NCBI GenBank assembly: GCA_020831525.1
Contig: JAFIGH010000037.1
Span: 1-43,903 of the forward strand
Length of the DNA: 43,903 nt
DNA from: Opitutales bacterium
GTDB lineage: Bacteria > Verrucomicrobiota > Verrucomicrobiia > Opitutales > Oceanipulchritudinaceae
Reading direction: 5' to 3'
Numbering within the stretch: the stretch's first letter is position 1; each line of letters starts with the position of its first letter. The position numbers were made by a program, and so were the translations under genes. Below are positions 18,091 to 27,236 of this stretch, one piece after another. The notes under the pieces are model-generated. The model saw nothing but the letters and a program-made list of their open reading frames with translations, was not told the DNA's origin and searched no databases.

Positions 18091-18126
18091 GCGGGTGGCC
18101 CCATTTTCGGGCCACCCGCTTTGTTT
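18091..18126 (+). terminator. Strong rho-independent terminator
   Basis: GCGGGTGGCCC and GGGCCACCCGC form a perfect 11-base stem with a seven-base loop (CATTTTC), followed by TTTGTTT. It ends the transcript of the secreted coiled-coil gene about 50 bases after its stop. Confidence 0.92.
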
Positions 18127-18184
18127 GCGGTGGAATTGCCGGATTGCGGCAGGGCCTCGTGCACCCTACGGATAGCGGAAAAGC

Positions 18185-19381
18185 ATGTTTTGGCTGAGAA
18201 CCGCGACCTTCACGAACATTTGTGCCTTTACGCTGCTGTCCGGGGCGGTGTTCGTCGTGGCAGCGCCCGGCGCGCCGGACGAGGAGGCGGCGTTGTTTGC
18301 CGAGTTGGATGAACTCTTGCGCGATCCGCTGGCGGAGGCACCGCCCGCCGCGGCGGAACTTCCCGACCGCGTTTGGCAAACGGCGGCGGGGGCGGGGCTC
18401 CGGTTCGGATACACCACCAATGCCTTGCTATCCGGAGATGCGCTTGCAATGCCCTATATGACGTGGCGCATGGACGCGACCGTCATGGCGTTTATGGAAA
18501 CGAGTTCGGTCACCCTGATGGTCTCCGGCGAGAACCGGCGTTTTCTTGGCGAGATCGCGCTCGACGACGAAAGGCTTGCCCTCGTCCTCGTCCGGATGGA
18601 GACGGAAGCACCCCTCGTAGACCTCGGTGCGGAGGCGGGGGCAATACACGCCAAACAGGCCTTTGACGCGGCGGTTGCCCCGGTGCCGCAGGTGCCGGAC
18701 GCGGGATTTGTCACGCAGACGCTGCCGTTTGCGCGCGCATGGGTGAGGCATTATCCATTGTCCCGTACCGCCCTGGAGTGGTCGCTGCGGGGAGACCGGG
18801 CGTTTTTCGGCGAGTCGGCGGACGATTACGCCTCCGCCACGGCGCGCGTGCGGTTGAGCCACAGTCTTGCGTCCGGAGTGCTCCTTCACCTCGCCGGGGA
18901 GCGGACGGCGTCGCGCTATGAGCGGAGGAGCCTGCGCCTTGCCAACGGATTTCCGGTGGCGGACTCGCGTCTGCGGCTGGAAACGTGGCGGGGCGAGGCG
19001 GAGCTTGAGGTGCGCGCGGGCAGCCGACTTCCATTGCGGGCTACTGTGCGCGCCTATATCGAAGACCGCAATGACACGATGCGCGGGTACTATGCGCGGT
19101 CTTCGCGGGGAGTGGACGGGCGCATCACCGCGCGCCGGGGCAACTGGCGGGCGACAGTGCACGGGCTCTACGAAGACAGCCCGTTTTCGACTCGGCTGGT
19201 ATCGCCTGTGTCCGTCGAGACGGTGACGCAGAGCAGGCGCAGCGGCACGATGTCTCTTGAGCGGTCCCTTGGCCGCTGGCGTATCGCCGGAAGCGCACAG
19301 CGGACGCGATTTCTATCGAACGCTGTGTTTGAGTCCTATACCGTAAATCAATATGAGCTGAGCGCGGATTTTTACTTTTAA
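18185..19381 (+). CDS. Outer-membrane beta-barrel protein, DUF-type
   Basis: The 398-residue product has a signal peptide (residues 1-27, FTLLSGAVFVVAA). The C-terminal two-thirds show alternating polar and hydrophobic strands such as ARVRLSHSLASGVLLHLAGE and LRATVRAYIEDRNDTMRGYY. It ends in YELSADFYF. The terminal aromatic residue is the recognition signal for outer-membrane barrel assembly, so I infer an outer-membrane beta-barrel. The N-terminal third (residues 30-150) may be a periplasmic domain. I do not recognise the family. The next gene starts 12 bases after its stop, so it heads an operon with a histidine kinase. Confidence 0.75.
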   Translation: MFWLRTATFTNICAFTLLSGAVFVVAAPGAPDEEAALFAELDELLRDPLAEAPPAAAELPDRVWQTAAGAGLRFGYTTNALLSGDALAMPYMTWRMDATVMAFMETSSVTLMVSGENRRFLGEIALDDERLALVLVRMETEAPLVDLGAEAGAIHAKQAFDAAVAPVPQVPDAGFVTQTLPFARAWVRHYPLSRTALEWSLRGDRAFFGESADDYASATARVRLSHSLASGVLLHLAGERTASRYERRSLRLANGFPVADSRLRLETWRGEAELEVRAGSRLPLRATVRAYIEDRNDTMRGYYARSSRGVDGRITARRGNWRATVHGLYEDSPFSTRLVSPVSVETVTQSRRSGTMSLERSLGRWRIAGSAQRTRFLSNAVFESYTVNQYELSADFYF

Positions 19382-19393
19382 CAATTCCATGGC

Positions 19394-20776
19394 ATGGCGA
19401 GTTTGAAACACAGCAACAGCAGGGGAAAGAAACTCGAGACATCGTTTCTCGTTCCCGGCGCGTCTCTCGTTGTCGCCGCGCTGGTGGTGGTTGTGCTTCT
19501 TTTCTGGATACAGAGAGGACAGACCCGCATGCAGATCCTTTCCCGCGACGCGGCGCTTATCGAGGCGGTCGCCCGTATGGAGTTCGACCGGGCGGGGTTC
19601 GGCGTCTCTCCATTCGACGAGGCCGTCGACTTCGCGCTCGGAGCGAGTGAACTGAACGGCATAATCGGTTTGGCGGTGTTCGACGAAGCCGGGGAAACGC
19701 TGGCGCTCGTGCCGGACACACTGCTGCCACGTTCGCCGTATCCATCGGATTCATACGGCGAATCCCGTGCCGTGTGGCATCCGCGCTTTCATTTCGATGC
19801 GCTCTTTGTGGACGCGGGTGCCGACGAAGTACGCCCTCTGGTGGAGATTCACGTGCGTCTGCCCGGCGACGGCGGCGGCGCGGCGCGTGCCGTCTATTGG
19901 ATGGACGGCACGGCAGTGGAGCGGGAGTTCGCCGAACTGGACCGGCATCTGGTTCTGCAGGCGGTCCTCGTCATTCTTGCGTTCGCGGCGGTTGGCGGCG
20001 GACTGGTGTTCACGGGATACCGGCGCCTTGGCTCCGCCCGGCGGGAGATCGTCCGGCGGCACCGCGAACTGGAGCGGGCCAACGCGGAGTTGCTCCTTGC
20101 CGCCAAGGCGTCCGCACTCGGCGCACTCAGCGCCAATCTCGTCCACGGGCTAAAGAATCCGGTGGCGGGTATCGAGCGTTACCTTGAGAACGTTCCCGGT
20201 GCTGCCGATGCCCGTGAGGCGGTGCGCCGCGTGCGCGCGATCCTCGACAACACGACGCATATGCTGCGCGGGGAGGGCCGGGGCGGAAACGGGCTCTCGT
20301 TCACAGTGGAGGAAATTCTTGAGGAGGCCCGCGCTAAAGTAGCGGCAGGTGCGAGGGGGGAGGCGCTGCGCATGGATCCTGCCGGCCACGGCGGGGCAGG
20401 GATTCCCGCGCGCGAGGCCAACCTCATTCTGTTAATCCTCGTAAATCTTATTGAGAACGCTTTTGAAGCCGCGGGACCGGGTGCGGAGGTTGATCTCTCC
20501 GTGCGTCGGGATGACGGCGGGTTTGTGTTTTCGGTGCGCGACAACGGCCCGGGCATTCCCGCCGCCGTGCGTGAGCGACTGTTTGAGGCTACGGCGTCGA
20601 CAAAGGCCGGGGGGACAGGACTCGGGCTGGCGATAAGCCGGCAGCTCGCGCGTCAAATGGAGGGCGACCTTGAACTTGCGGACTCGTCTTCCGCGGGGAG
20701 TGAATTTTCTTTGAAATTGTCTGTGGCCGCCTCCGCGGACGGATTTTCGTCGTATTCCGGGGAGGAGAAGATGTGA
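19394..20776 (+). CDS. Membrane sensor histidine kinase
   Basis: The 460-residue kinase has two membrane segments, at about residues 20-40 and 188-210, flanking a periplasmic sensor domain of roughly 145 residues that I cannot assign. The cytoplasmic part has an H-box at LSANLVHGLKNPVAG (His near residue 251). The ATPase domain has N-box LVNLIENAFEAA, G1 VRDNGPGIP and G2 GGTGLGLAIS. All catalytic residues look intact. No response regulator gene is adjacent, so its partner must be elsewhere. It follows the barrel gene by 12 bases and precedes the beta-propeller gene by 57, implying that it senses something at the envelope linked to those proteins. Confidence 0.92.
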   Translation: MASLKHSNSRGKKLETSFLVPGASLVVAALVVVVLLFWIQRGQTRMQILSRDAALIEAVARMEFDRAGFGVSPFDEAVDFALGASELNGIIGLAVFDEAGETLALVPDTLLPRSPYPSDSYGESRAVWHPRFHFDALFVDAGADEVRPLVEIHVRLPGDGGGAARAVYWMDGTAVEREFAELDRHLVLQAVLVILAFAAVGGGLVFTGYRRLGSARREIVRRHRELERANAELLLAAKASALGALSANLVHGLKNPVAGIERYLENVPGAADAREAVRRVRAILDNTTHMLRGEGRGGNGLSFTVEEILEEARAKVAAGARGEALRMDPAGHGGAGIPAREANLILLILVNLIENAFEAAGPGAEVDLSVRRDDGGFVFSVRDNGPGIPAAVRERLFEATASTKAGGTGLGLAISRQLARQMEGDLELADSSSAGSEFSLKLSVAASADGFSSYSGEEKM

Positions 20777-20833
20777 TATGTCCGCCTCCACTCCAATCCG
20801 AAGCCGTCTTTCCATCGAAGACCCTCGCCGCCT

Positions 20834-22327
20834 ATGAATATCCGGATTTTCCTTCTCCTCTTTCTCGTTTGCCACCCGTTGCGCGCGGACGTGGCGGTCG
20901 GTCCGCTTGAGTGGGTGTTGCCCGTCGGCGGCGCCGTCTTTTCGAGTCCCGCGACCTGCGGTGACGGCAGGGTCTACTTCGGCACGGAAGAGGGTCTGCT
21001 CCTTTGCGTGGATCCCGCCGGTGGCGTTCCGTCGGTTGTATGGACCTTTGACGGTGCGCTGGACTGGATCGACGCTACGCCCCTTGTCACTCCGGAAGGA
21101 TTGGTGGTCTTCGGCTCGTGGGACGGAAAGGTCTACGCTCTGGACAAGGCATCGGGCGAACCTGTCTGGACGTACCAGACCGGAAACTACATCATGGGTT
21201 CGCCCGCCGTGGCGGCGACGGGCGAGATCATCATTGGCGGGGGCGACGGTATTCTCCATTCCTTCACTCCTTCGGGCGAACTCCTGTGGGTGTATATCGC
21301 CGAGGACGCCATTGACGCCTCACCTGCCGTGGCTGACGGGATCGTCTATGTCGGCGACTCAGCGGGTGTCTTCCATGCCGTCCGGGTGGAGGACGGCGAC
21401 GGCGTCTGGACCTTCGAGGTGGAGGCGGTGCCCGGACGCGAAAGCGACATCCTCAGCTCCGCTGCCGTGGGCCCGGACGGGACCGTCTACTTCGGCAGCC
21501 GGAACCACCGCTTTCATGCCCTCAGCAAAGACGGGGTTGAGCTTTGGTCGTTCGAGGCCTTTGAGCCGATCGATTCCTCGCCCGCCGTGTCTCCGGACGG
21601 TACTGTGGCCGTCGGTTCGCGGGAGGGCTATCTCTTCGTCTTTGACGCGGACGGCGTGCTGGAGCGGCAGATCTTCACAGGTGATGTTTTTTATGCCTCC
21701 CCGGCCTATGATGCGGACGGCAATCTTTATATCGGCGCATACGCGGGTGACGAGTTATCCCACGTCCTCGCCATCGGTCCGGACGGAGATTACCTCTGGG
21801 CCTATCCCGCGCCGGGATTCAATGATTCTTCGCCGCTCGTCTCTCCGGACGGGAACCTGTATGTCGGAATGCACGACTTCAGCCTCTACGCCTTTGACCT
21901 CGACGGGGCGCAACCGCAGCTGGCTTCGTGGGCGGCATTCCGCGACAATCCCCGGCGTTCCGGACGGCGGACAGGCTACTACGGGCTAACCAACGTTTTC
22001 CGGCTTTTTCCTTCCGCGCAAGCCGACGCCGGTCACTGGTATTGGCTCGGAGGCTTTGGCAGCGGCTGGTTCCACGGCGAGCACGTGCCTTGGCTTTACC
22101 ACCCCGACCACGGCCACCTCTGGGCGGAGAAAGCCGGCGCGGAGGGTGTGTGGCTTTACGACGAATCGCTTGGCTGGCTCTACACTTTCCGGAATTCGCC
22201 GCACAACTTCTACTACCAGGCAAGCACCGAAGGATGGATCTACCACGAGCCGGGCACAGCCGAGTCCGGCGGCGGGCGGTGGATTTATCACTACGGAACC
22301 GGAACGTGGGAAGTTGGGGAAGGGTAG
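20834..22327 (+). CDS. Secreted PQQ-like beta-propeller with W/Y-rich C-terminal tail
   Basis: The 497-residue product has a signal peptide (MNIRIFLLLFLVCHPLRA). Eight repeats of a blade pattern follow, for example DASPAVADGIVYVGD, DSSPAVSPDGTVAVGS and DSSPLVSPDGNLYVGM. The W-containing strands (VWTFDG, VWTYQT, LLWVYI, LWSFEA) are those of PQQ-type or BamB-like propellers. No dehydrogenase active site is seen, so it is more likely a binding or assembly protein. From about residue 385 a different, W/Y-rich tail begins (HWYWLGGFGSGWFHG, GVWLYDESLGWLY, STEGWIYHEPG). I know such tails as common in marine Opitutae exported proteins, function unknown. It is the last gene of the barrel-kinase operon. 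Confidence 0.87.
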   Translation: MNIRIFLLLFLVCHPLRADVAVGPLEWVLPVGGAVFSSPATCGDGRVYFGTEEGLLLCVDPAGGVPSVVWTFDGALDWIDATPLVTPEGLVVFGSWDGKVYALDKASGEPVWTYQTGNYIMGSPAVAATGEIIIGGGDGILHSFTPSGELLWVYIAEDAIDASPAVADGIVYVGDSAGVFHAVRVEDGDGVWTFEVEAVPGRESDILSSAAVGPDGTVYFGSRNHRFHALSKDGVELWSFEAFEPIDSSPAVSPDGTVAVGSREGYLFVFDADGVLERQIFTGDVFYASPAYDADGNLYIGAYAGDELSHVLAIGPDGDYLWAYPAPGFNDSSPLVSPDGNLYVGMHDFSLYAFDLDGAQPQLASWAAFRDNPRRSGRRTGYYGLTNVFRLFPSAQADAGHWYWLGGFGSGWFHGEHVPWLYHPDHGHLWAEKAGAEGVWLYDESLGWLYTFRNSPHNFYYQASTEGWIYHEPGTAESGGGRWIYHYGTGTWEVGEG

Positions 22328-22347
22328 AGTGAGCCCTGCGCCCGCCG

Positions 22348-23577
22348 TCAGCCCCCGTGTTTTTCGTCGAGCGGCCCCGCGTGCAACTCGAGAAGAGAGC
22401 GCGCGAGAACCTTTGCGCCAATGGCGAGGGCGTCCTCGTGGATATCGAAGGTGTTGCTGTGGAGGTGCCGCACGGGTTGTCCCGGGAAGCCCACGCCGAG
22501 GCGGAGCATGCAGCCGGGAGCATGGTCGAGGTAGTGGGCGAAATCCTCTCCGCCCATACTTGGCCGGGGAACCGGAACGAGGTTGTCGCCGGTGACAAGA
22601 TCGCGCGCGGCTTTGAGGCATCGGTTGGTCACGGCCATATCGTTGCGCACGCCGCCGATGCGGTAGGGCGTGTCGAGGCGGCACTTGACCTTGGCGGCGC
22701 GCTCGATGCCCTCCAGCACTTCCTGAATACGCGTGCGCACGGTGTCTTCGCCGCCGGGCTCGATGGTCCGGATCGTGCCGCGGAGGATCACTTCGTTGGG
22801 GATGACATTTGGATTCACGCCGCCTTCGATCATTCCGATGGAAACGACGGTGGGCGCGTGGGCGTCGACCGAGCGGGGAACCAGCGTGTAGATCATCTGC
22901 ACGGCGAGGGCCGCGGCGGGCACCGGATCGTCGGTCGTGTGCGGGCGCGCGCCGTGGCCGCCCCGGCCCTCGATGGTGATGTGAAACTCTTCGCAGGTTG
23001 CGGTGAGGGCACCGTGGCGGTAACCGATTTCGCCGACGGAGAGCACCGGATCGACATGCAGCGCGATGATTGCGTCGATCCCTTCGATGGCACCGTCTTC
23101 AATCATGGCGAGGGCACCTGTCGCGGTTTCTTCCTCCGGCTGGAAGACCGCGCGCCAGGCAAAGTCCGCGGGCATGGCGTCGGCGCATTCGGCGAGGGCG
23201 AGGACGGCGCCCGCCGCCATCGCGGTGTGGGCGTCGTGGCCGCAGGCGTGCATCCGGTTGGTGGCTCGGGAGCGGTAGTCGACCGACTTCTCGTCGTGGA
23301 GGCGCAGGGCGTCGATGTCGGCGCGGAGGGCAAAGCGCCGGGGCGCGTCGCGTGCACCCGCGTCAATAATGAGGCCTCGGCCTGCGCGCGGTATGCGGAA
23401 GTCGAGCCCCGCGTCCTGTGCGAGGTCGGCAAGGTAGGCGGTCGTCTGGAATTCCTCGCCGGATGGTTCGGGGTGGGCATGCAGAAACCGCCGGATCCCG
23501 CGTATACGACTGTCCAGCGCGTTGACTGTGGCATCGAGTCGTTGAGCGGCGGTTTTAGCGGTTTGCGGTGTCGGCAT
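22348..23577 (-). CDS. M20 family amidohydrolase
   Basis: The 409-residue enzyme is a subfamily M20D amidohydrolase, cleaving N-acylated amino acids. Visible motifs are IRRFLHAHPEPSGEEF, ALRADIDALRLHDE, metal-binding MHACGHDAHTAMAAG, VFQPEEETATG and ITIEGRGGHGARPH, with SMGGEDFAHYLDHAPG and HLHSNTFDIHED near the end. It differs clearly from the M20 enzyme at 9083-10297 and is not a recent duplicate. There is no signal peptide. It converges with the beta-propeller gene and lies downstream of the GH42-like gene on the same strand, with 93 bases between. Substrate unknown. Confidence 0.92.
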   Translation of the reverse strand: MPTPQTAKTAAQRLDATVNALDSRIRGIRRFLHAHPEPSGEEFQTTAYLADLAQDAGLDFRIPRAGRGLIIDAGARDAPRRFALRADIDALRLHDEKSVDYRSRATNRMHACGHDAHTAMAAGAVLALAECADAMPADFAWRAVFQPEEETATGALAMIEDGAIEGIDAIIALHVDPVLSVGEIGYRHGALTATCEEFHITIEGRGGHGARPHTTDDPVPAAALAVQMIYTLVPRSVDAHAPTVVSIGMIEGGVNPNVIPNEVILRGTIRTIEPGGEDTVRTRIQEVLEGIERAAKVKCRLDTPYRIGGVRNDMAVTNRCLKAARDLVTGDNLVPVPRPSMGGEDFAHYLDHAPGCMLRLGVGFPGQPVRHLHSNTFDIHEDALAIGAKVLARSLLELHAGPLDEKHGG

Positions 23578-23670
23578 GGTTGCTTCAGTCTACTACGAAG
23601 AATCCGTATGCTAAGACAACTCTGCCGACGGTGTAAAGTTTACCGACCGCCGCCCCTGTGTCACCTCGGA

Positions 23671-25896
23671 CTATTCGCCCTTCACGCAGCGCACCCAGCG
23701 GCCTGAGTAGGCGGGAATGGTAACGGGCTCGCCTATGGGCAGTGAATCTTCGGTGACGGGGTCTTCCCATGCGCTGTAGCGGTAGGCCGGAGTTTCGAGG
23801 CGGGCGGTGCGTTCTTCGCCTTCGTTGAGGAGGAAGTAGTGGTCGGCGGCGGGTGCGGCGAGGCGGTAGGCGATGGTGTCGCAGGTGTAGGGCAGGGGCG
23901 TGTCGCCGAGAGTGTGGCGCGCGATCCACGACTCGGCGGTGTCGTTGCCGGGTGCGGTGCACATGCGCGAGGCCTCGTAGGCGAGGATGAGGGCTTCCCC
24001 CGTGCCGACGCGGTTGGCGGTGACGGCGGGCGGTCCATGCGTGAAGGACTCGCGGACTTCGGCAGAGGTGGGTTTCAGGTCAAGGGTAGTGCCGTGGACC
24101 ATTTCGCCGCTCTCTTTGATGATCCACTTGCGGGTGGTGTGCCGGGAGAACTGGAAGTCACGCAGGTTGCAGCCGAAGAGGCGCTCGAAGGGGGAGGCGG
24201 CGTGGCTGCGCAGGACGCGGCCGTAGTAGTCGTACCAGCCTCCGGGGGCGTCGAGGACGACGCGCCCGCCGCCTTCGGCGTAATCGCGGAGGATTTCGAG
24301 GAGGCGGTCGTCGAGGGCAAGGCAGGCGGGCAGATAAATCGCCTTGTAGCGCGGGGCGAGGCCCTCGCGCAGGTCTGTGCCTGTGACGTGCTCCCACGGA
24401 ATGTTGTGGTTGATGAGCGCGCGGGCGGCGCCGATGCGGGCGCGGATCGGCTCCTTCTTGAAGAAGTCGCGTCCGCCTACTGAGGTGGCGGCCCAGACGG
24501 CCTCCATGTCCCAGTCCTGAAAGATGCCGACATAGGGTTCTTTGCGCGCGGACCACAGCTCGTCGGCGAAGCGGCGGCAGGCCCGGCCGATCTTTCCGGC
24601 CTCGACGGCGCGGTCGGTGGGTTCGTTGTTGCGGTCGAGGAGGGCGAACTCGCCGCCTTCCCAGCCGGCGGTGCGGATACTCCAGCACCAGAGCCCGAAG
24701 CCGCGGTAGCCGGCCGCGATCCACGAAAGCATGAGCTGGGTCATGGCCGCGCCGTCGATGGTGATGCCCGGTTTTTGCTCGCGCACTTCAGGGACGAACG
24801 GTGCCTTGTGCCCGGTCATCTGCTGCGGCCCGCCGGTGGACTCCCATGTGGCATTCCAGCCGCCCTTGAACCAGTCGGCGGTAATGGAGGCCTGCATATA
24901 CATGGGCCGGGTGGCTTCGAAATCGACCTCCTCGAAGTGCCATGCGGGGTGGAAACTGGGGTAGAAGGAACCGGCATCGCGCATGAGGTCGGCGATGCCC
25001 TCCATGTCGGTTCCGCGCGCCGCAAACGGGAGAAACAGGCCCATTTCCCCGCCGGAGCGCACGGGAATGTTCGGGTCGGCCTCCATGACGGGCTGGAGGC
25101 GGTCGCGCAACCAGTTGATGTAGTTGTCGGCCTTGAAGCGGAGGACGTCGCGGGTGCGCCGGTATTCGCGGAATCCGCCGTTGACAACGTCGCGCAGTTC
25201 ACCGGCGAGGTGGTCCCAACTCTGCCAGCCGGTCTCGTCGCCGCCCATTTCGGGCAGATTGAGCGGACCCGGAACCATGCAGTGATGGACGTTCCATGCT
25301 TCGTTGAGGGCCTCGATGGTCTTGTACTGGCGTTTCAGCCAGTCGAGGAACATGGCCGCCTGCTCTTCGGAGAGGTTGCGGTCGAAGTCGGGCTGGACGG
25401 ACGGCACCCAGTCGGCGGAGCGCTTGCGGTCGGCGTCGGACGCGCCCTTTTTGGCGAGTGCCGCGCCGGCGTCGCCGCGTGCCTCACGGTCGATGCGCTC
25501 GTGCATGACGGCGTCCTGCCGCTTGAGCCAGACCTCGTTGTGGCGCAGCTCTTCGACGGGCATGTCTTCGGGCAGTCCCAGTTCGCGGAGTTTCTCCGGC
25601 GTGGGATCTTCCCATCCGCCTTCGCCGTACCACCACGGGATGATGCCTTCGTCGAGGGCCATGTGCATGACAATGGCTTGGTCGGTGCCGCGGCACACCT
25701 GGCACTGCTTGAGCGCGGTGAAGCCCAGTTGCTTCATGAGCCGGAAGTGGGCGCGGATGTCGTCCATGGACATCTCCGGGTGCTGGATAAAGACGCAGCC
25801 CACCGGCCATGGCCGGATACGGCGGAATTTCGCCTGCTTCGGGGAATCGTGCAGAGAAAGGTATTTCTCCTGGAGAAAGGGATCGTTGGATGGCAT
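23671..25896 (-). CDS. GH42-like glycoside hydrolase (beta-galactosidase family)
   Basis: The 741-residue protein resembles glycoside hydrolase family 42. The TIM-barrel N terminus reads RPWPVGCVFIQHPEMSMDDI, RAHFRLMKQLGFTALKQCQ. The linker TIEALNEAWNVHHC follows, and NATWESTGGPQQ fits the nucleophile-bearing strand. A trimerisation-type Rossmann domain follows from about residue 430 (YKAIYLPACLALDDRLLEIL, YAEGGGRVVLDAPGG), then a beta-sandwich C terminus. I do not see the usual NEYG acid/base motif in its expected place, so activity or specificity may differ. No signal peptide is apparent. I chose the ATG at 25896 (MPSNDPFLQEK); the longer frame upstream is low-complexity shadow. It diverges from the M23 peptidase gene. 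Confidence 0.8.
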   Translation of the reverse strand: MPSNDPFLQEKYLSLHDSPKQAKFRRIRPWPVGCVFIQHPEMSMDDIRAHFRLMKQLGFTALKQCQVCRGTDQAIVMHMALDEGIIPWWYGEGGWEDPTPEKLRELGLPEDMPVEELRHNEVWLKRQDAVMHERIDREARGDAGAALAKKGASDADRKRSADWVPSVQPDFDRNLSEEQAAMFLDWLKRQYKTIEALNEAWNVHHCMVPGPLNLPEMGGDETGWQSWDHLAGELRDVVNGGFREYRRTRDVLRFKADNYINWLRDRLQPVMEADPNIPVRSGGEMGLFLPFAARGTDMEGIADLMRDAGSFYPSFHPAWHFEEVDFEATRPMYMQASITADWFKGGWNATWESTGGPQQMTGHKAPFVPEVREQKPGITIDGAAMTQLMLSWIAAGYRGFGLWCWSIRTAGWEGGEFALLDRNNEPTDRAVEAGKIGRACRRFADELWSARKEPYVGIFQDWDMEAVWAATSVGGRDFFKKEPIRARIGAARALINHNIPWEHVTGTDLREGLAPRYKAIYLPACLALDDRLLEILRDYAEGGGRVVLDAPGGWYDYYGRVLRSHAASPFERLFGCNLRDFQFSRHTTRKWIIKESGEMVHGTTLDLKPTSAEVRESFTHGPPAVTANRVGTGEALILAYEASRMCTAPGNDTAESWIARHTLGDTPLPYTCDTIAYRLAAPAADHYFLLNEGEERTARLETPAYRYSAWEDPVTEDSLPIGEPVTIPAYSGRWVRCVKGE

Positions 25897-26036
25897 ATTC
25901 TTCTGTTGTTGTGGTTCTACGGGGAAGGGGAAAGGCGAACCGCGTGCGGACTGAGGGACAAGCCCTTTCCGCCGCACACAAGAAAAGACTCGCCCCCGCC
26001 CCGCCTTGTTACAACCGTTTTCTCCTGTCTTACGCC

Positions 26037-27143
26037 ATGGATAGCCGGATTTGTGTAGTCTGTTTTTCGCCCTTGCGGAGGATGCTTCCCTGCGTCGCCG
26101 TGCGGAACGGCGGTTCCGGCAGCGGCTATGGGCGGTCCCCTCTTCTCCTCGCTGCGGCAGCTGTGCTTGCGCCATGGGCGGCGGCGCAGCCCCTGCATTG
26201 GCCGACGCCGGGTGACGGCTTCGAGGAGGGCGAGCCTTACGAGAACTGGGTGCAGGCAACGGCCTCAGGCAATCCGGAGAGCGCGCTCTTCGGCTGCGTG
26301 CGCAACAACGGCAACCGTTTTCACGAGGGGCTCGACATCGCGCCCGTATTGCCGCGCCGACGGGGCGAGGCGACCGATCCGGTTTTCGCTGTCATGGACG
26401 GCAGGGTGGCCTACATCAACCGGGCGGCGGGCAACAGCGGCTATGGGCGCTACATCGTGGTCGTGCACGACGGCGTGCGGCCAGCCGTCCACACGCTTTA
26501 CGCCCATCTCGCTTCCATCGCCGAGGGAATTGAAGAGGGTGCGCGTGTGGAAGGCGGTCAGACACTCGGCATCATGGGGCGCAGCGCCGGGGGGTACACT
26601 ATACCGCGGCACCGCGCCCACCTGCACCTCGAGGTCGGCCTGCGCCTGACAGACGGTTTTCAGGCGTGGTACGACCGGCAGGAGTTCGGTTCGGCCAACC
26701 ACCACGGCGTCTGGAGCGGCTTCAACATGGTTGGCTTCGACCCGCTCGACTTTTTCACCCGCATGCGGACCGGGGAGGTCTCCAGCGTCGACGCCTATCT
26801 CGCCTCCATTCCCGTCGGTGCAGTCGTGCGGGTGACAACGGATCGCATTCCCGACTTTGTGCGCCGCTATCCGCGCCTGCTCTGGAGCCCGGTGCCGGAG
26901 GAGGGTGTCGGCGGATGGGAAGTCATGCTGTCTGGCTGGGGGCTGCCGTTGCGCTTCATTCCCTTGTCCATGGACGATCCCGGACTCGCGTCTACGGAGG
27001 GGGTCATTGAGATCATCGCTGTCGATCCCGGCCAGCTCGACCATTACCGCTGCCGCCACATCATATCCATGGGGGCGGGTGGCGCGGCTGCGCTCGGGCG
27101 CGGAGGCAGCCGCGTGCTCCAGCTGCTTTTCGGCTTTAACTGA
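26037..27143 (+). CDS. Secreted M23 family metallopeptidase
   Basis: The product (368 residues from ATG 26037) is a LytM-type zinc endopeptidase expected to cut peptidoglycan cross-links in the periplasm. The metal site is intact: HxxxD in NRFHEGLDIAP and HxH in RAHLHLEVGL, with the usual VFAVMDGRVAYI and VVHDGVRPAVHTLYAHL between. A signal peptide probably ends at APWAAAQ, preceded by a hydrophobic LLLAAAAVLAPWAAA. The start may instead be ATG 26082, nearer the hydrophobic core. After the peptidase domain a C-terminal domain of about 140 residues (from VDAYLASIPVGAVVRVTTD) has no motif I recognise. Confidence 0.9.
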   Translation: MDSRICVVCFSPLRRMLPCVAVRNGGSGSGYGRSPLLLAAAAVLAPWAAAQPLHWPTPGDGFEEGEPYENWVQATASGNPESALFGCVRNNGNRFHEGLDIAPVLPRRRGEATDPVFAVMDGRVAYINRAAGNSGYGRYIVVVHDGVRPAVHTLYAHLASIAEGIEEGARVEGGQTLGIMGRSAGGYTIPRHRAHLHLEVGLRLTDGFQAWYDRQEFGSANHHGVWSGFNMVGFDPLDFFTRMRTGEVSSVDAYLASIPVGAVVRVTTDRIPDFVRRYPRLLWSPVPEEGVGGWEVMLSGWGLPLRFIPLSMDDPGLASTEGVIEIIAVDPGQLDHYRCRHIISMGAGGAAALGRGGSRVLQLLFGFN

Positions 27144-27236
27144 AGGGCGCGTCGGCCAACCCGGAAACCCGTTTGGGCATGCGAAGCGGCGCGGCTATGC
27201 ATGCTTTGCCGGGGAGTTTGGCTCCCGCCCGGTGCG

